DNA of 64,000 nucleotides, from NCBI GenBank assembly GCA_965247065.1, contig CBDFGN010000006.1:930001-994000 (forward strand). Direction: 5' to 3'. Positions 17,194-26,192 of the stretch are shown here, one piece after another. The notes beneath the pieces were generated by a model, which was not told where the DNA came from, did not search any database, and saw nothing but the letters and a program-made list of their open reading frames with translations. A program made the translations under genes and the position numbers. This stretch comes from CBDFGN01 sp965247065 (lineage in GTDB: Bacteria > Bacteroidota > Bacteroidia > Cytophagales > Cyclobacteriaceae). Every line of letters begins with the position of its first letter. Within the stretch, counting starts at the first letter, position 1.

Positions 17194-17436
17194 CCAGACA
17201 AATCCAAAGGACCAATTCCAGAGGACTAAACCAACTTGACCCAACTGCACGCAGCAGGAAAGGCGCACGGGCTAAAAACCCAGCATTAGGCCTCTCGTTT
17301 TGGGCTTGTAATTTGGAGCTTCGAATTTGCTTGGTTTTTGGGATTTGCATCTTGGGATTTCGTCAGCCTCCCCAACTACCTCCTACCCTCCATCCCATTC
17401 CATCTTCGAAAAGTACAATCCACCCGCGGGGGGGGG
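17194..17436. repeat. CCAAA/TTTGG-armed repeat module and G11 tract, upstream of susC
   Basis: The left arm (17196-17235) is rich in AATCC/CCAA words. The right arm (about 17297-17370) is rich in TTTGG/TTGGGATTT and shares AATTTGGAGCTTC with 62402. An 11-G run ends at 17436. No gene is visible in this stretch; the remaining 17437-17624 looks like ordinary AT-rich upstream sequence of the sus genes. Confidence 0.6.
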
Positions 17437-17624
17437 GGTGATAACTCGCATCCACCAGATTTTTATCCATCATTGCTTGACTCTAAGACAAAAAATTTGT
17501 AAACTTTACTAGTTTATCAAAAAAGCATCATGTTGTGTCAGAGTAAACGTAGCTTTTTTGCAGAAATGGCCTGCGACCAGCTTAATTTTCAACAGCCCAC
17601 ATTTTTAAACCAAAAACCCATACT

Positions 17625-17708
17625 ATGAAGAAAACTGTACTTAATCTTAGAAAAGTGCAATTGAGGCGCAGCGCCCAGCACTTCCAATCGATTTTCTTGG
17701 CTGTGTAG
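17625..17708 (+). pseudogene. orphan SusC signal-peptide start
   Basis: A 27-codon frame (M-K-K-T-V-L-N-L-R-K ... H-F-Q-S-I-F-L-A-V) resembles the first residues of the real SusC at 17783 (MMKTLTKLRK, then HLQLILLAV) and ends in TAG. It looks like the start of a second susC copy truncated right after the signal peptide, or a leader peptide derived from one. Its ATG is 158 bp upstream of the intact gene. Confidence 0.5.
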
Positions 17709-17782
17709 TACACAGAACCTAATCTTTTAATCATAATGGGAGGCAGTTCTCTCCCTTTGTAATCCATTTAAAAATCAAAATT

Positions 17783-20700
17783 ATGATGAAGACCTTAACT
17801 AAACTTCGAAAAGCACCATGGTGGCGCCAAGGAAAGCACCTCCAATTAATTCTATTGGCAGTGTTGCTCCTTTTGTTGCCGATTTTGGCTTATGGCCAGG
17901 CAAGAACGGTTACCGGCAACCTTACCGATGAAAACGGAGACCCATTGCCCGGAGTGAACGTCTTGTTAAAAGGTACAACTACCGGTACTGTTACAGATAT
18001 TGATGGAAATTACAGTCTGGAGGTTCCGTCTGAAGGTGCAGTGCTGACAGTCAGTTACATAGGATATATTACCCAAGAGATAGAAGTAGGAATTCAGTCG
18101 GTGATAGATGTGGCCCTCGCGCTGGAAATTGCTCAGTTGGAGGAGTTGGTAGTGATTGGTTATGGTACACAAAACAAGGCAGATCTTACAGGCAGTTTGG
18201 CAGTTGTAAACGTTGATGATCTTAGGGTCAATCCTAAAGGAAGATTGACGGAATCACTACAAGGCAAGGCATCAGGGGTTGATGTGTACAATTCTAATGT
18301 GCCGGGCCAAGATGCTAAAATCAGGATACACGGTCTGGGCACTACTGGTAATAATGATCCTTTGTGGGTAATTGATGGTATACCTGGGGGCAGAACACTT
18401 AATCTTAACCCTGCAGATATTGAAGACATAACCATCCTAAAGGATGCTGCTTCTACAGCCATTTATGGAGCCAGGGGATCCAATGGTGTTATTTTAGTTA
18501 CAACCAAAAAAGGAAAGCAAAACACCCCCCTACAGCTAGATTTTAATGTGAGAAATGGATTTGCGAAGAATTATGCAGAGCACGATTTGCTTAATACAGA
18601 GGAATATGGTGAAATGATTTTTCTACAAGCACTTAATGATGGAATACAACCAAATCATCCTCAATATGGAAACGGGGCAACACCAGTAATACCTGTATAC
18701 GTGGTTCCTGCCGGAGTAGATCAGGTAGACGAGTCGCTGTACGATAGGAATACTTTTCAGATTACAGAAGCAAATGCAGAAGGGACTGATTGGTATGATT
18801 TATTGTATCGACCCGCCGCAATGATTAATGAAGTTACCCTTGGATTATCAGGTGGTTCTGAAGACGTAGCTTATGGAGTCGGTTTCGGATTTGTGAATGA
18901 GCAAGGAATTGTGAAATATTCAGATTATCAACGTTATACATTCAATACAAATTTAATTTTCTATGCGACAGATTGGTTAGAAATAGGAACACTGAATAGA
19001 CTAGGTTTTTCAGATTTTAATGGGAGTCGTAACCAGGGAGAAAGTGGTGCTGCAGGAGTTATACCCACGATAGCAAACATTTTACCGCCATATGATATAA
19101 TGGGCAGTTTCGCTCCGATAACCCAGGTAGCATCTTTTGACCCACGTGTACATCCGCTCGCTAGCGTGTTTCGTGATAGGAATCGTAATTCAGCTGTATT
19201 AGAATTAGTTGGAAACGTTTATGGTAACATTTCTATTACGAAAAATTTGAATTTTAAATCTTTGTTCGGATATATCATAGACCAAGATCGTTTAGTATTT
19301 CCACTAGAAAATAATCCTGAAAATTATCAGGCCCGGGGTACTGATCAATTAACTGAATCTTTCAGTGAGTTTAAACAATTTAACTTTACAAATACTTTAA
19401 ATTATAAAACAACTTTGGCCGATATTCACAGTCTCCAAGTATTACTAGGTTCCGAAGCATTATGGAGGAATGGTAGAGATTTTAGTGCACTTCGGAATAC
19501 TTTCTTTTCGACAGACCTGGATTATATGGTCCTTGATGCCGGCGAAGGAGCGCAGTTCAATTCAGGATCAGCTTTTGATTGGTCACTTCTTTCATTCTTC
19601 GGGCGTTTAAACTATGGATATGACAATAGATATCTTTTAGATGTTACTTTCCGCCGTGATGGTTCATCACGCTTTGGGCCAGAAAATCAATGGGGTAATT
19701 TTGGGTCAGTTGGTGCGGCCTGGAGGATTTCAGAAGAAGGATTTATGGCTGCTAAGCCAAACTGGTTGGATGATCTTAAGCTCCGTGTGAGTTGGGGTCA
19801 ATCAGGGAATGACAAGATTGGTAACTATAATGCATTTTCCACCTATATCTCACTGATATCTAACACATATTATCCCATCCAAGGCCAGAACGTTCTTGCA
19901 TCTGGATTCGCGATATCAGCATTCGGCAATCCGGAGACCAAGTGGGAAACAACAATTTCAAAAACTTTTGGTATTGATGCAACTTTTATTGATCGCCTTA
20001 CCCTGACTTTGGACTTATGGCAGAAAGATACAAAGGATATGCTGTTCCAAGAATTGATACCTGCTGTTGTAGGTAATGGAACATCACCATTTGTTAATGT
20101 TGGTGATATGCGGAATCGAGGATTCGATTTACAGTTAAATTACGGTTCACCTTCAAACAGGGACTTCAATTATAGTCTCATGTTAAATTTTACACATTAT
20201 AAAAATGAAATGATCAAATTATCTTCCAGTGAAGACGAAAAACTCATAGGCCCTTCATACAGGCAATTCCCGATCGTGCAATCAGAAAAAGGTCAACCAT
20301 TTCCATCATTTTACGGATATGATGTTGTAGGAGAGTCGACATTTCCAAATTCGGAAGGATTATTTCAATCCCAAGATGAAGCAGAGAATTATGCACCGCA
20401 GTTTGGAGGTGCATATAATAATGCTGGTCAGTTCAAGTTTAGGGATGTCAATGGTGATGGAGTAATTGATGGAGATGACCGTACTTATATCGGAAATCCT
20501 CATCCTGATTTTGTCGCAGGTTTAACGGCTCGTCTAAATTACAAGAAATTTCAACTTCTAGTCAATTTCTATTCAACTGTGGGTAACGATATGGTCAATT
20601 TGAACCTTCGGACTACTGATATGAATTTCTTTCTATCTAACCGCAGTAAAAAAAGACTCTATGAATCATGGGGCAGTCCGCATCTGAACGATAATAAAGA

Positions 20701-21007
20701 TGCAAAAATGCCTATTGCTCAAGTAAACGATTCTTTTAGCCAGTTACCATCCAGTTACTATGTAGAAGACGCATCATATTTAAGATTACAGAATCTCCAA
20801 CTTGGATACGAATTGTCAGAATATTTAGAGAAGCTTATCCCAAGCAACCGTTTACAAGTTTATATAAGCGCATCGGATCTTTTTACTATCACCAATTATT
20901 CTGGTCTTGATCCGTCAGTAAACGCTTCTGATTCGAGTTTTGGAGTAGATTTAGGAAACTGGCCAGCCCCCAGAAGGTACATGTTAGGAATTAATTTGAG
21001 TTTCTAA
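17783..21007 (+). CDS. SusC/RagA-family TonB-dependent outer-membrane transporter
   Basis: A 1074-residue SusC. An N-terminal signal peptide ends near AYGQ (residue 39). The carboxypeptidase-regulatory-like domain spans about 42-115 (GNLTDENGDPLPGVNVLLKG). The plug follows (LTESLQGKASGVDVYN, then ILKDAASTAIYGARGSNGVILVTTKKG), and the rest is the 22-strand barrel ending in the aromatic MLGINLSF. It imports ligands across the outer membrane with TonB energy, with SusD as lid. The susD gene starts 46 bp later. Downstream is a sialidase-like gene, so the ligand may be a sulfated or sialylated glycan; this is inference. It is enclosed by the long inverted repeats. Confidence 0.95.
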   Translation: MMKTLTKLRKAPWWRQGKHLQLILLAVLLLLLPILAYGQARTVTGNLTDENGDPLPGVNVLLKGTTTGTVTDIDGNYSLEVPSEGAVLTVSYIGYITQEIEVGIQSVIDVALALEIAQLEELVVIGYGTQNKADLTGSLAVVNVDDLRVNPKGRLTESLQGKASGVDVYNSNVPGQDAKIRIHGLGTTGNNDPLWVIDGIPGGRTLNLNPADIEDITILKDAASTAIYGARGSNGVILVTTKKGKQNTPLQLDFNVRNGFAKNYAEHDLLNTEEYGEMIFLQALNDGIQPNHPQYGNGATPVIPVYVVPAGVDQVDESLYDRNTFQITEANAEGTDWYDLLYRPAAMINEVTLGLSGGSEDVAYGVGFGFVNEQGIVKYSDYQRYTFNTNLIFYATDWLEIGTLNRLGFSDFNGSRNQGESGAAGVIPTIANILPPYDIMGSFAPITQVASFDPRVHPLASVFRDRNRNSAVLELVGNVYGNISITKNLNFKSLFGYIIDQDRLVFPLENNPENYQARGTDQLTESFSEFKQFNFTNTLNYKTTLADIHSLQVLLGSEALWRNGRDFSALRNTFFSTDLDYMVLDAGEGAQFNSGSAFDWSLLSFFGRLNYGYDNRYLLDVTFRRDGSSRFGPENQWGNFGSVGAAWRISEEGFMAAKPNWLDDLKLRVSWGQSGNDKIGNYNAFSTYISLISNTYYPIQGQNVLASGFAISAFGNPETKWETTISKTFGIDATFIDRLTLTLDLWQKDTKDMLFQELIPAVVGNGTSPFVNVGDMRNRGFDLQLNYGSPSNRDFNYSLMLNFTHYKNEMIKLSSSEDEKLIGPSYRQFPIVQSEKGQPFPSFYGYDVVGESTFPNSEGLFQSQDEAENYAPQFGGAYNNAGQFKFRDVNGDGVIDGDDRTYIGNPHPDFVAGLTARLNYKKFQLLVNFYSTVGNDMVNLNLRTTDMNFFLSNRSKKRLYESWGSPHLNDNKDAKMPIAQVNDSFSQLPSSYYVEDASYLRLQNLQLGYELSEYLEKLIPSNRLQVYISASDLFTITNYSGLDPSVNASDSSFGVDLGNWPAPRRYMLGINLSF

Positions 21008-21053
21008 TAATAATATACATTCGATACAACTGAACTTAAATAATATTTCAATT

Positions 21054-22856
21054 ATGAAAAATATAGTTAAAGTAGTACTAAAAATGAATCAAACGATAAG
21101 GCAAAGGTTTGTTATTATCCTATTAATAACATTATCTATAACCATGAATAATTGTGATACTGAAGAATTTCTGGAGAAAAATCCGAAAGGTGTCACTACT
21201 ATAGACTTCTTTGCTAACGAGGAAGGGGTAAATGCCCTGCTAGTTGGTGCGTATGCTACTTTAGATGCCTCTCAACTGGCTAGCCAGAGCACTTCTTCTG
21301 CCGGCTCTCCTAAGAATTGGCCATGGAATGTATGTTCCGACGATGCCACCAAGGGTTCAACTGCTAATGATATAATAACTATATTTCACTTGGAACGTTA
21401 CGAACCGACACCGGATAATCCTTGGATAGGATTTAAATGGACAATTGGTTATGATGGTATTGCCCGGGTAAATGAAGTACTAAAGGTTTTAGCGATCGCA
21501 GAGAAAGACATTGAGTTAAAAAAAGTCAATGATATTAAAGCTCAGGCTAGATTTATTAGGGGTTTCTGGCATTTCCGATTGCAAAAAATGTTCTGGCAAA
21601 TCCCATATTTATCAGAAGATAGTGATCCGGCACTTGTAAAGAATGACCATGAAATATGGCCTGAGATAGAAGCTGATCTGCAATTTGCAATTGACAATCT
21701 GCCAGATTCATGGCCTGGTGAACCTGGTAGAGTAACAAAATGGGCTGCCATGGGTATGAAAGCATATGCTCATCTTTTTCAGCATGAATATTCAGAAGCA
21801 AAAGCCTTGCTTGATGATATTATTAACACCGGGCCTTTTGATTTGGTACCAAATTACCGTGACAACTTTTCTGCAATAACAGAAAATAATATAGAATCTA
21901 TTTTCGAGCTACAAATGTCCGTTAATGACGGCTCGGGTAGAGTCAGTGTCCACGGGAATATGGATAGTCAGCTTTGTAACGGGTTTAATAGATTTCTGCC
22001 AGTATGTTGTGGTTTCTACCAACCCACCCAGGATTTAGTTAATGCTTTTAAGGTTGATGACAACGGCCTCCCTTTGTTGGGTATAGACGGTCCAAAATTC
22101 AATGATGAAAATTTGAAAAATGACTATGAGATTGCCGCCGGTATTGAATTCATTCCGACTGATCACCTGCTTGATCCCCGTATAGACCACACAGTGGGAA
22201 GGCGTGGAGTTGATTTTCTAGGTTGGGGTATCTTCACAGGGGCTGAATGGATCCGTTCACAATCTTTTGGTGGCCCATATCTCCAAAAAAAACTCATGTA
22301 TCATAAAAGCGAACAGGCTATTGCAGCAAATACCCAATTTGCACGTCAGCATTCAACTAATTATAGGTATCTTCGGTTTGCTCGTGTATTATTATGGAGG
22401 GCTGAAGTTGCAGTGGAAGAAGGTGATCTTGAGACAGCACGGGAATTAGTCAATCGGGTACGTAGAAGGGCCTCAAATCCAGAAAACATTACAATGGGCA
22501 GGGTTCTCAATTTTGCATACCCGTCAGGGCCTTCTGATGCTGTTGTTGACTGGGATCAACCCGCGGCTAATTACTTAATAGGCGAATACCCAACATTCCC
22601 AAGCCAGGCAAATGCAAGGGAGGCAGTCCGTATGGAGCAGCGTCTTGAATTTGGAATGGAAGGTCATCGTTTTTTTGATTTGGTGCGCTGGGGTGTTGAC
22701 CATGAAGTGTTAACAGAGTTTATAGCAAATGATTCTGAATTCAGGTTTGCAATGTTGGGAGCCGTTCATACCCCAGAGAAAAATTCTCGTTGGCCACTTC
22801 CCCGGAGACAGCTCGATGTTCAACCAGGTGTACTGGAACAAGATCCACTCTGGTAG
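21054..22856 (+). CDS. SusD/RagB-family outer-membrane glycan-binding lipoprotein
   Basis: A 600-residue SusD. The frame opens at 21054, but the lipoprotein signal (MNQTIRQRFVIILLITLSI with lipobox cysteine in MNNCDTEEFLEKNP) supports the ATG at 21084. TPR-like segments and the C-terminal RMEQRLEFGMEGHRFFDLVRWG are standard for the family. It caps the SusC barrel from the cell surface and binds the substrate. It ends 34 bp before the sialidase-like gene, separated by a tandem 15-bp TAGATGTAGATATAG repeat (22853-22884), so the three genes are probably co-transcribed. Confidence 0.95.
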   Translation: MKNIVKVVLKMNQTIRQRFVIILLITLSITMNNCDTEEFLEKNPKGVTTIDFFANEEGVNALLVGAYATLDASQLASQSTSSAGSPKNWPWNVCSDDATKGSTANDIITIFHLERYEPTPDNPWIGFKWTIGYDGIARVNEVLKVLAIAEKDIELKKVNDIKAQARFIRGFWHFRLQKMFWQIPYLSEDSDPALVKNDHEIWPEIEADLQFAIDNLPDSWPGEPGRVTKWAAMGMKAYAHLFQHEYSEAKALLDDIINTGPFDLVPNYRDNFSAITENNIESIFELQMSVNDGSGRVSVHGNMDSQLCNGFNRFLPVCCGFYQPTQDLVNAFKVDDNGLPLLGIDGPKFNDENLKNDYEIAAGIEFIPTDHLLDPRIDHTVGRRGVDFLGWGIFTGAEWIRSQSFGGPYLQKKLMYHKSEQAIAANTQFARQHSTNYRYLRFARVLLWRAEVAVEEGDLETARELVNRVRRRASNPENITMGRVLNFAYPSGPSDAVVDWDQPAANYLIGEYPTFPSQANAREAVRMEQRLEFGMEGHRFFDLVRWGVDHEVLTEFIANDSEFRFAMLGAVHTPEKNSRWPLPRRQLDVQPGVLEQDPLW

Positions 22857-22884
22857 ATGTAGATATAGTAGATGTAGATATAGT
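22853..22884 (+). repeat. tandem 15-bp repeat between susD and the sialidase-like gene
   Basis: TAGATGTAGATATAG occurs twice in direct succession, overlapping the susD stop codon. It may have arisen by slippage. It adds stops and AT-rich spacer but no recognisable ribosome site. Confidence 0.7.
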
Positions 22885-22890
22885 TATAAA

Positions 22891-24120
22891 ATGAAAAAAA
22901 TTAAATCAATTTGCTTTTCATGCATTATGCTGTTTGTCTTCGGATTAGCTGGTGCTCAATCTTTAAATGAAGTTGGCAAAGAGGCCAAAAAGTTGCCTCA
23001 AAGGCCATATCGTATCTTTCCAGAAAATATTCCTAATGAAGGGATATTATTCGTTGATCATGAGAAAAAGAGTCGTTCTGGACATGGTGGTCATGCTATA
23101 ACAGAGTGCCGTAACGGCGATATTATTGCATTTTATATGAATACCTGGGCTGAAGAGTGGAGGGGTCATGGCTCTGGGGGTTGGTCCTCATATAAGCGGT
23201 CAACTGACGGAGGAAAAACTTGGAGTGAGCCTGTTGATTTCAAGTATTCATTGGATATGTGGAATAAATCTGAAGTATATTCAGCTATGGTGTTTTCTGT
23301 TATTACAGCACCTGATGGTACGTTAATAGCTACTGTTGTACGATACGCAGATGCCCATTGGCGCAAACAATTACCACCAGTTTATTTGCTAAGTCGTGAT
23401 AACGGGTACACTTGGACCGATCCAATAGAATTTGATAAATCGGCTACTGTGGATGATATTTCACTGACATTTAATACCGCTTTCGTATACAATAATGAAG
23501 TGTTTATAGTTTTTTTTGGTGGTGCACAAAATCCTGCTATAGGGCCTTATTCCATTTATGTTTCAAAGGATAATGGTAAATCATTCAGTAGACGTAGTAT
23601 ATTGCCTTTTGATCATAGAAATTATTATTCTGCCGCTGCAGTATTGGATAATGGACATATAGTTGTCTATTCCTATCCCTATCCCACTTCTGGCAGATTT
23701 GCCAATCCTAGCAAAGATACAGATGAAAAAAACATTCCATACGTTATTAGCAAAGATGGTGGACATACCTGGTCTGAGGTTAAAACCACTTATTTTGCGA
23801 AGGCTGTAAGAAATCCTCAAATGTCGGGGAAAATCGGAGATTACTATTTAATGCATGGGCGAAGTGGCAGTTATGGTGATAACCCTGGTAATTTTGTATT
23901 ATACTCATCAAAAGATGGTATTAATTGGGATGATGGTGTGTTTTTGATGTCACGACAAATTACCCCAGGTGGTGGTGATTGCTATTCTGGCAATACTATA
24001 ATAGGCAAATACAATTCATCATCTCCCAAGAAACTATTAATTCAGGGAGATCTAAGTTATGATGGACCAAGAGTAAATATTTATCATTGGTGGGTTGAAG
24101 TACCAAATAGAAAAAATTAA
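22891..24120 (+). CDS. secreted BNR/Asp-box sialidase-like protein
   Basis: From the ATG at 22891 a 409-residue protein starts with a signal peptide (MKKIKSICFSCIMLFVFGLAGAQ). The propeller shows several Asp boxes: STDGGKTWSE, SRDNGYTWTD, SKDNGKSFSR, SKDGGHTWSE and SSKDGINWDD. I chose this start because the earlier frame runs through the susD 3' end. Known: such proteins are annotated as exo-alpha-sialidases, but many lack proven activity. I do not see a clear FRIP motif, so sialidase activity is not assured. Position after susCD suggests it cleaves or binds the same glycan. A broken DapA-family aldolase follows. Confidence 0.8.
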   Translation: MKKIKSICFSCIMLFVFGLAGAQSLNEVGKEAKKLPQRPYRIFPENIPNEGILFVDHEKKSRSGHGGHAITECRNGDIIAFYMNTWAEEWRGHGSGGWSSYKRSTDGGKTWSEPVDFKYSLDMWNKSEVYSAMVFSVITAPDGTLIATVVRYADAHWRKQLPPVYLLSRDNGYTWTDPIEFDKSATVDDISLTFNTAFVYNNEVFIVFFGGAQNPAIGPYSIYVSKDNGKSFSRRSILPFDHRNYYSAAAVLDNGHIVVYSYPYPTSGRFANPSKDTDEKNIPYVISKDGGHTWSEVKTTYFAKAVRNPQMSGKIGDYYLMHGRSGSYGDNPGNFVLYSSKDGINWDDGVFLMSRQITPGGGDCYSGNTIIGKYNSSSPKKLLIQGDLSYDGPRVNIYHWWVEVPNRKN

Positions 24121-24151
24121 AAAGGTTGGTATCTTATTATAAATTCAATGT

Positions 24152-24191
24152 GAGTGAAGATGCATTAGAATTGTCTAATGCATCCTCACTC
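24152..24191. other. 18-bp hairpin after the sialidase-like gene
   Basis: GAGTGAAGATGCATTAGA (24152-24169) pairs with TCTAATGCATCCTCACTC (24174-24191) with one mismatch around a 4-nt loop. It is followed by A-runs, not T-runs, on the plus strand. It may act as an mRNA 3' end stabiliser or weak terminator. Confidence 0.55.
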
Positions 24192-24195
24192 AAAA

Positions 24196-24455
24196 AAAGA
24201 AAAAATAAAAGAACGAGTGATATTGAATGGTATAATTTCTGCAATGAACATACCCTTCGATGAAAGTGACAAAGTCGATTACGATAGCCCGCGAAATGAA
24301 GTCGTAAATGGCATTGATGCTGGCGTTGTAGCCAGTGAAGTTCGCACGCAACTTTGCATCCGGAGGAAAAAGAGAAAATTGTTGAGATCGTAATTGAAAC
24401 CACAGAGGAGAGGGTCCCTGTTATCGGTGGTGCCAGGTCAGTAAGCCTCAACGAA
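24196..24455 (+). pseudogene. dihydrodipicolinate synthase/N-acetylneuraminate lyase family fragment
   Basis: The segment KERVILNGIISAMNIPFDE then DKVDYDSPRNEVVNGIDAGVV fits the N-terminus of DapA-family aldolases (usual form NGIIPAMVTPFDE). After a short deletion near 24345 another frame continues with HPEEKEKIVEIVIETTEE and RVPVIGG, the next conserved stretch. The catalytic lysine region is absent because the sequence ends at the long repeat border (24456). The rest of the gene was probably lost when the repeat arm joined here. Being next to a sialidase-like gene, it could have been a sialic-acid lyase; inference only. Confidence 0.65.
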
Positions 24456-24648
24456 TCCGTAAGCTTCCCTCAATTAGCAACACGTGAAAGTAGTAAATTG
24501 AAGTAGCTACGATTTAATCTGACAGTTGGGGATTAACTTTAATTGTGAGAACTAATAGTTGACCCCTTAAAACTGTCCAGTCATTTAAGGGCAGGATTTA
24601 AAAAGAAAAAAAATTGCCCGTGAAAAGAAAACAGTTAGACTCTGGAAT

Positions 24649-25023
24649 GTGGCCAGCATTGCATCGACGCCACGAGGATGGAAGGAAAAAAAAGAGGAAC
24701 TATCAACAAGATTAGCTCCTCTAAAAAGGTCTCCCTTTTTTCTTCAATTTAGTAAATTTGGATCAATATTTCAAAACCAAGTGTCAAGGGATTTTCAAAA
24801 CGACAACGATTTTTGCTGTGTAGCTTTCAGACACAAGCCAGGGGAAAAGGATGGTGAAAAAATTGGCTTTATGAAGTATGTTCACCGGCTGACCGATTAT
24901 GCAAAATACCTGGATCGGCAAAATGTAGATTGGTATTACTTCAATGTCTATTCCCGCAGATCCCGGCAATTCATTAAGCGTTATTACCACGATGCAGAAA
25001 TACCGTCCAGGCCACCTCAATAG
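24649..25023 (+). CDS. hypothetical protein in the long repeat (arm 2 copy)
   Basis: Identical in sequence to the protein at 9391-9765. GTG start; the frame is open upstream to 24589. No recognised domain. It faces the opposite way to the recombinase operon of this arm. Confidence 0.45.
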   Translation: MASIASTPRGWKEKKEELSTRLAPLKRSPFFLQFSKFGSIFQNQVSRDFQNDNDFCCVAFRHKPGEKDGEKIGFMKYVHRLTDYAKYLDRQNVDWYYFNVYSRRSRQFIKRYYHDAEIPSRPPQ

Positions 25024-25080
25024 GTGATTTACTGCTAATGGTACTAGTGTTTAGGGAAGCTTAAAAATGGGGCTGCCTTA

Positions 25081-25305
25081 TCAGTGTATGCCGGAATTGT
25101 ACAATAATGATTTTCCTATCCGGTCTTTTTGGTAGGTATTGATCTGCACTCCCCTCTGGCGCAGGTAAGAGTAGAGGGTGCTTCTAGAGATCCCCAGCTT
25201 TTGGGTGATCTGGTTAACGCTTAGGTTTTCTTGGTTGTATAAGGATTCAGCTGCAATGGCCGTAGTCTCTGCGTCCTGGGATAATCCTTTCGGCCGGCCA
25301 CCCAC
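25081..25305 (-). pseudogene. orphan recombinase HTH (arm 2 copy)
   Basis: Identical to 9109-9333: hinge MGGRPKG plus a complete HTH without catalytic domain. The hinge repeat is at 25284-25303 here. Confidence 0.75.
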
Positions 25306-25320
25306 ATGGGCTGGGCATAT

Positions 25321-25665
25321 TTATAATTCCATTTGATACTCCCCTCGCGGTGTGTTTATTTTTAGGGTTAGTTTGGATTCTAGGCCCATTAAGAATCTTA
25401 CTATAGTATCAATTCGTTGAGTCTTAACATTGTTTTCGATCCTTGAAATATAAGTTTTGTCACTTCCCATCAATTTGGCAAGTTGACTTTGAGTGACATT
25501 TTGTTCCTTCCTGATCTTTTTAAGGGTCTCTCCAATTATTTCTAATTGAAGTTCATTTTCAAACTTTTCTCTTTTTTCAGATCCCTTCTTACCATACTTC
25601 TTTTCGATATGATCAGTGTGACTCACAGCTCCCATATCTTTTAGCACCTTTTTTCGCTTATCCAT
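25321..25665 (-). CDS. XRE-family antitoxin (HigA-like), arm 2 copy
   Basis: Identical to the protein at 8749-9093, with one Cro/C1-type HTH. It lies 66 bp after the toxin gene of this arm. Either copy should neutralise both toxins. Confidence 0.82.
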   Translation of the reverse strand: MDKRKKVLKDMGAVSHTDHIEKKYGKKGSEKREKFENELQLEIIGETLKKIRKEQNVTQSQLAKLMGSDKTYISRIENNVKTQRIDTIVRFLMGLESKLTLKINTPRGEYQMEL

Positions 25666-25731
25666 TTGCTCTTTTTTACGATTACAATTTATTTACAATT
25701 CCAATTATTTTTCTATACTGATAAGCTTTGT

Positions 25732-26079
25732 TCATTCAATTCTACTAAAATATTCTTTTCTTAATTTTTCTGCTTTTTCAATTTCCTTTGTTGGCGTCCT
25801 GTTGGATTTTTTAAAAAATCCGTTCGTAGTGATAATTAATGGACTCTGGGGATCTGTTTGAGTATCCCAAAACCCTAGCAACCTTATCCATTTTTTATTT
25901 ACTTCAATTCTAAATTCCCAAATTCCATCGGTTCCAGTTAACTTGATAAACCACTGTCCAATAAAGCCTTCTTCTGTTTTTCTTATAGCTATATCTAATT
26001 TTTTTTCCTCTTTCGCATTCAAGCTCTCTTTAAATTCCTGAGCCGGCTTTAGATGAAATACCTGCAATTGATTTCGCAT
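25732..26079 (-). CDS. RelE/HigB-like toxin (Gp49-like), arm 2 copy
   Basis: Identical to the protein at 8335-8682. Toxin first, antitoxin second, downstream of the serine recombinase. Confidence 0.82.
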   Translation of the reverse strand: MRNQLQVFHLKPAQEFKESLNAKEEKKLDIAIRKTEEGFIGQWFIKLTGTDGIWEFRIEVNKKWIRLLGFWDTQTDPQSPLIITTNGFFKKSNRTPTKEIEKAEKLRKEYFSRIE

Positions 26080-26192
26080 TGTGTAAAATATCTTTCATAT
26101 GTTGGTTCCTGTCCTCCAATCTAAAACAGAAAGTAAGCTCTAGTTACATCAACGATTCAAATATATGAAAGTTGTCCTAAAGGTCAATACTT

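Noticed and set aside
17085..17441. Open frame across the palindrome and CCAAA repeat
   Set aside because: It consists of an IS3 tail and translated repeat text; similar chance frames occur at 54307 and 62182 through the same kind of repeat.
24152..24191. Rho-independent terminator after the sialidase-like gene
   Set aside because: The hairpin is strong, but on the plus strand it is followed by A-runs and on the minus strand no T-run follows it either; kept only as a hairpin.
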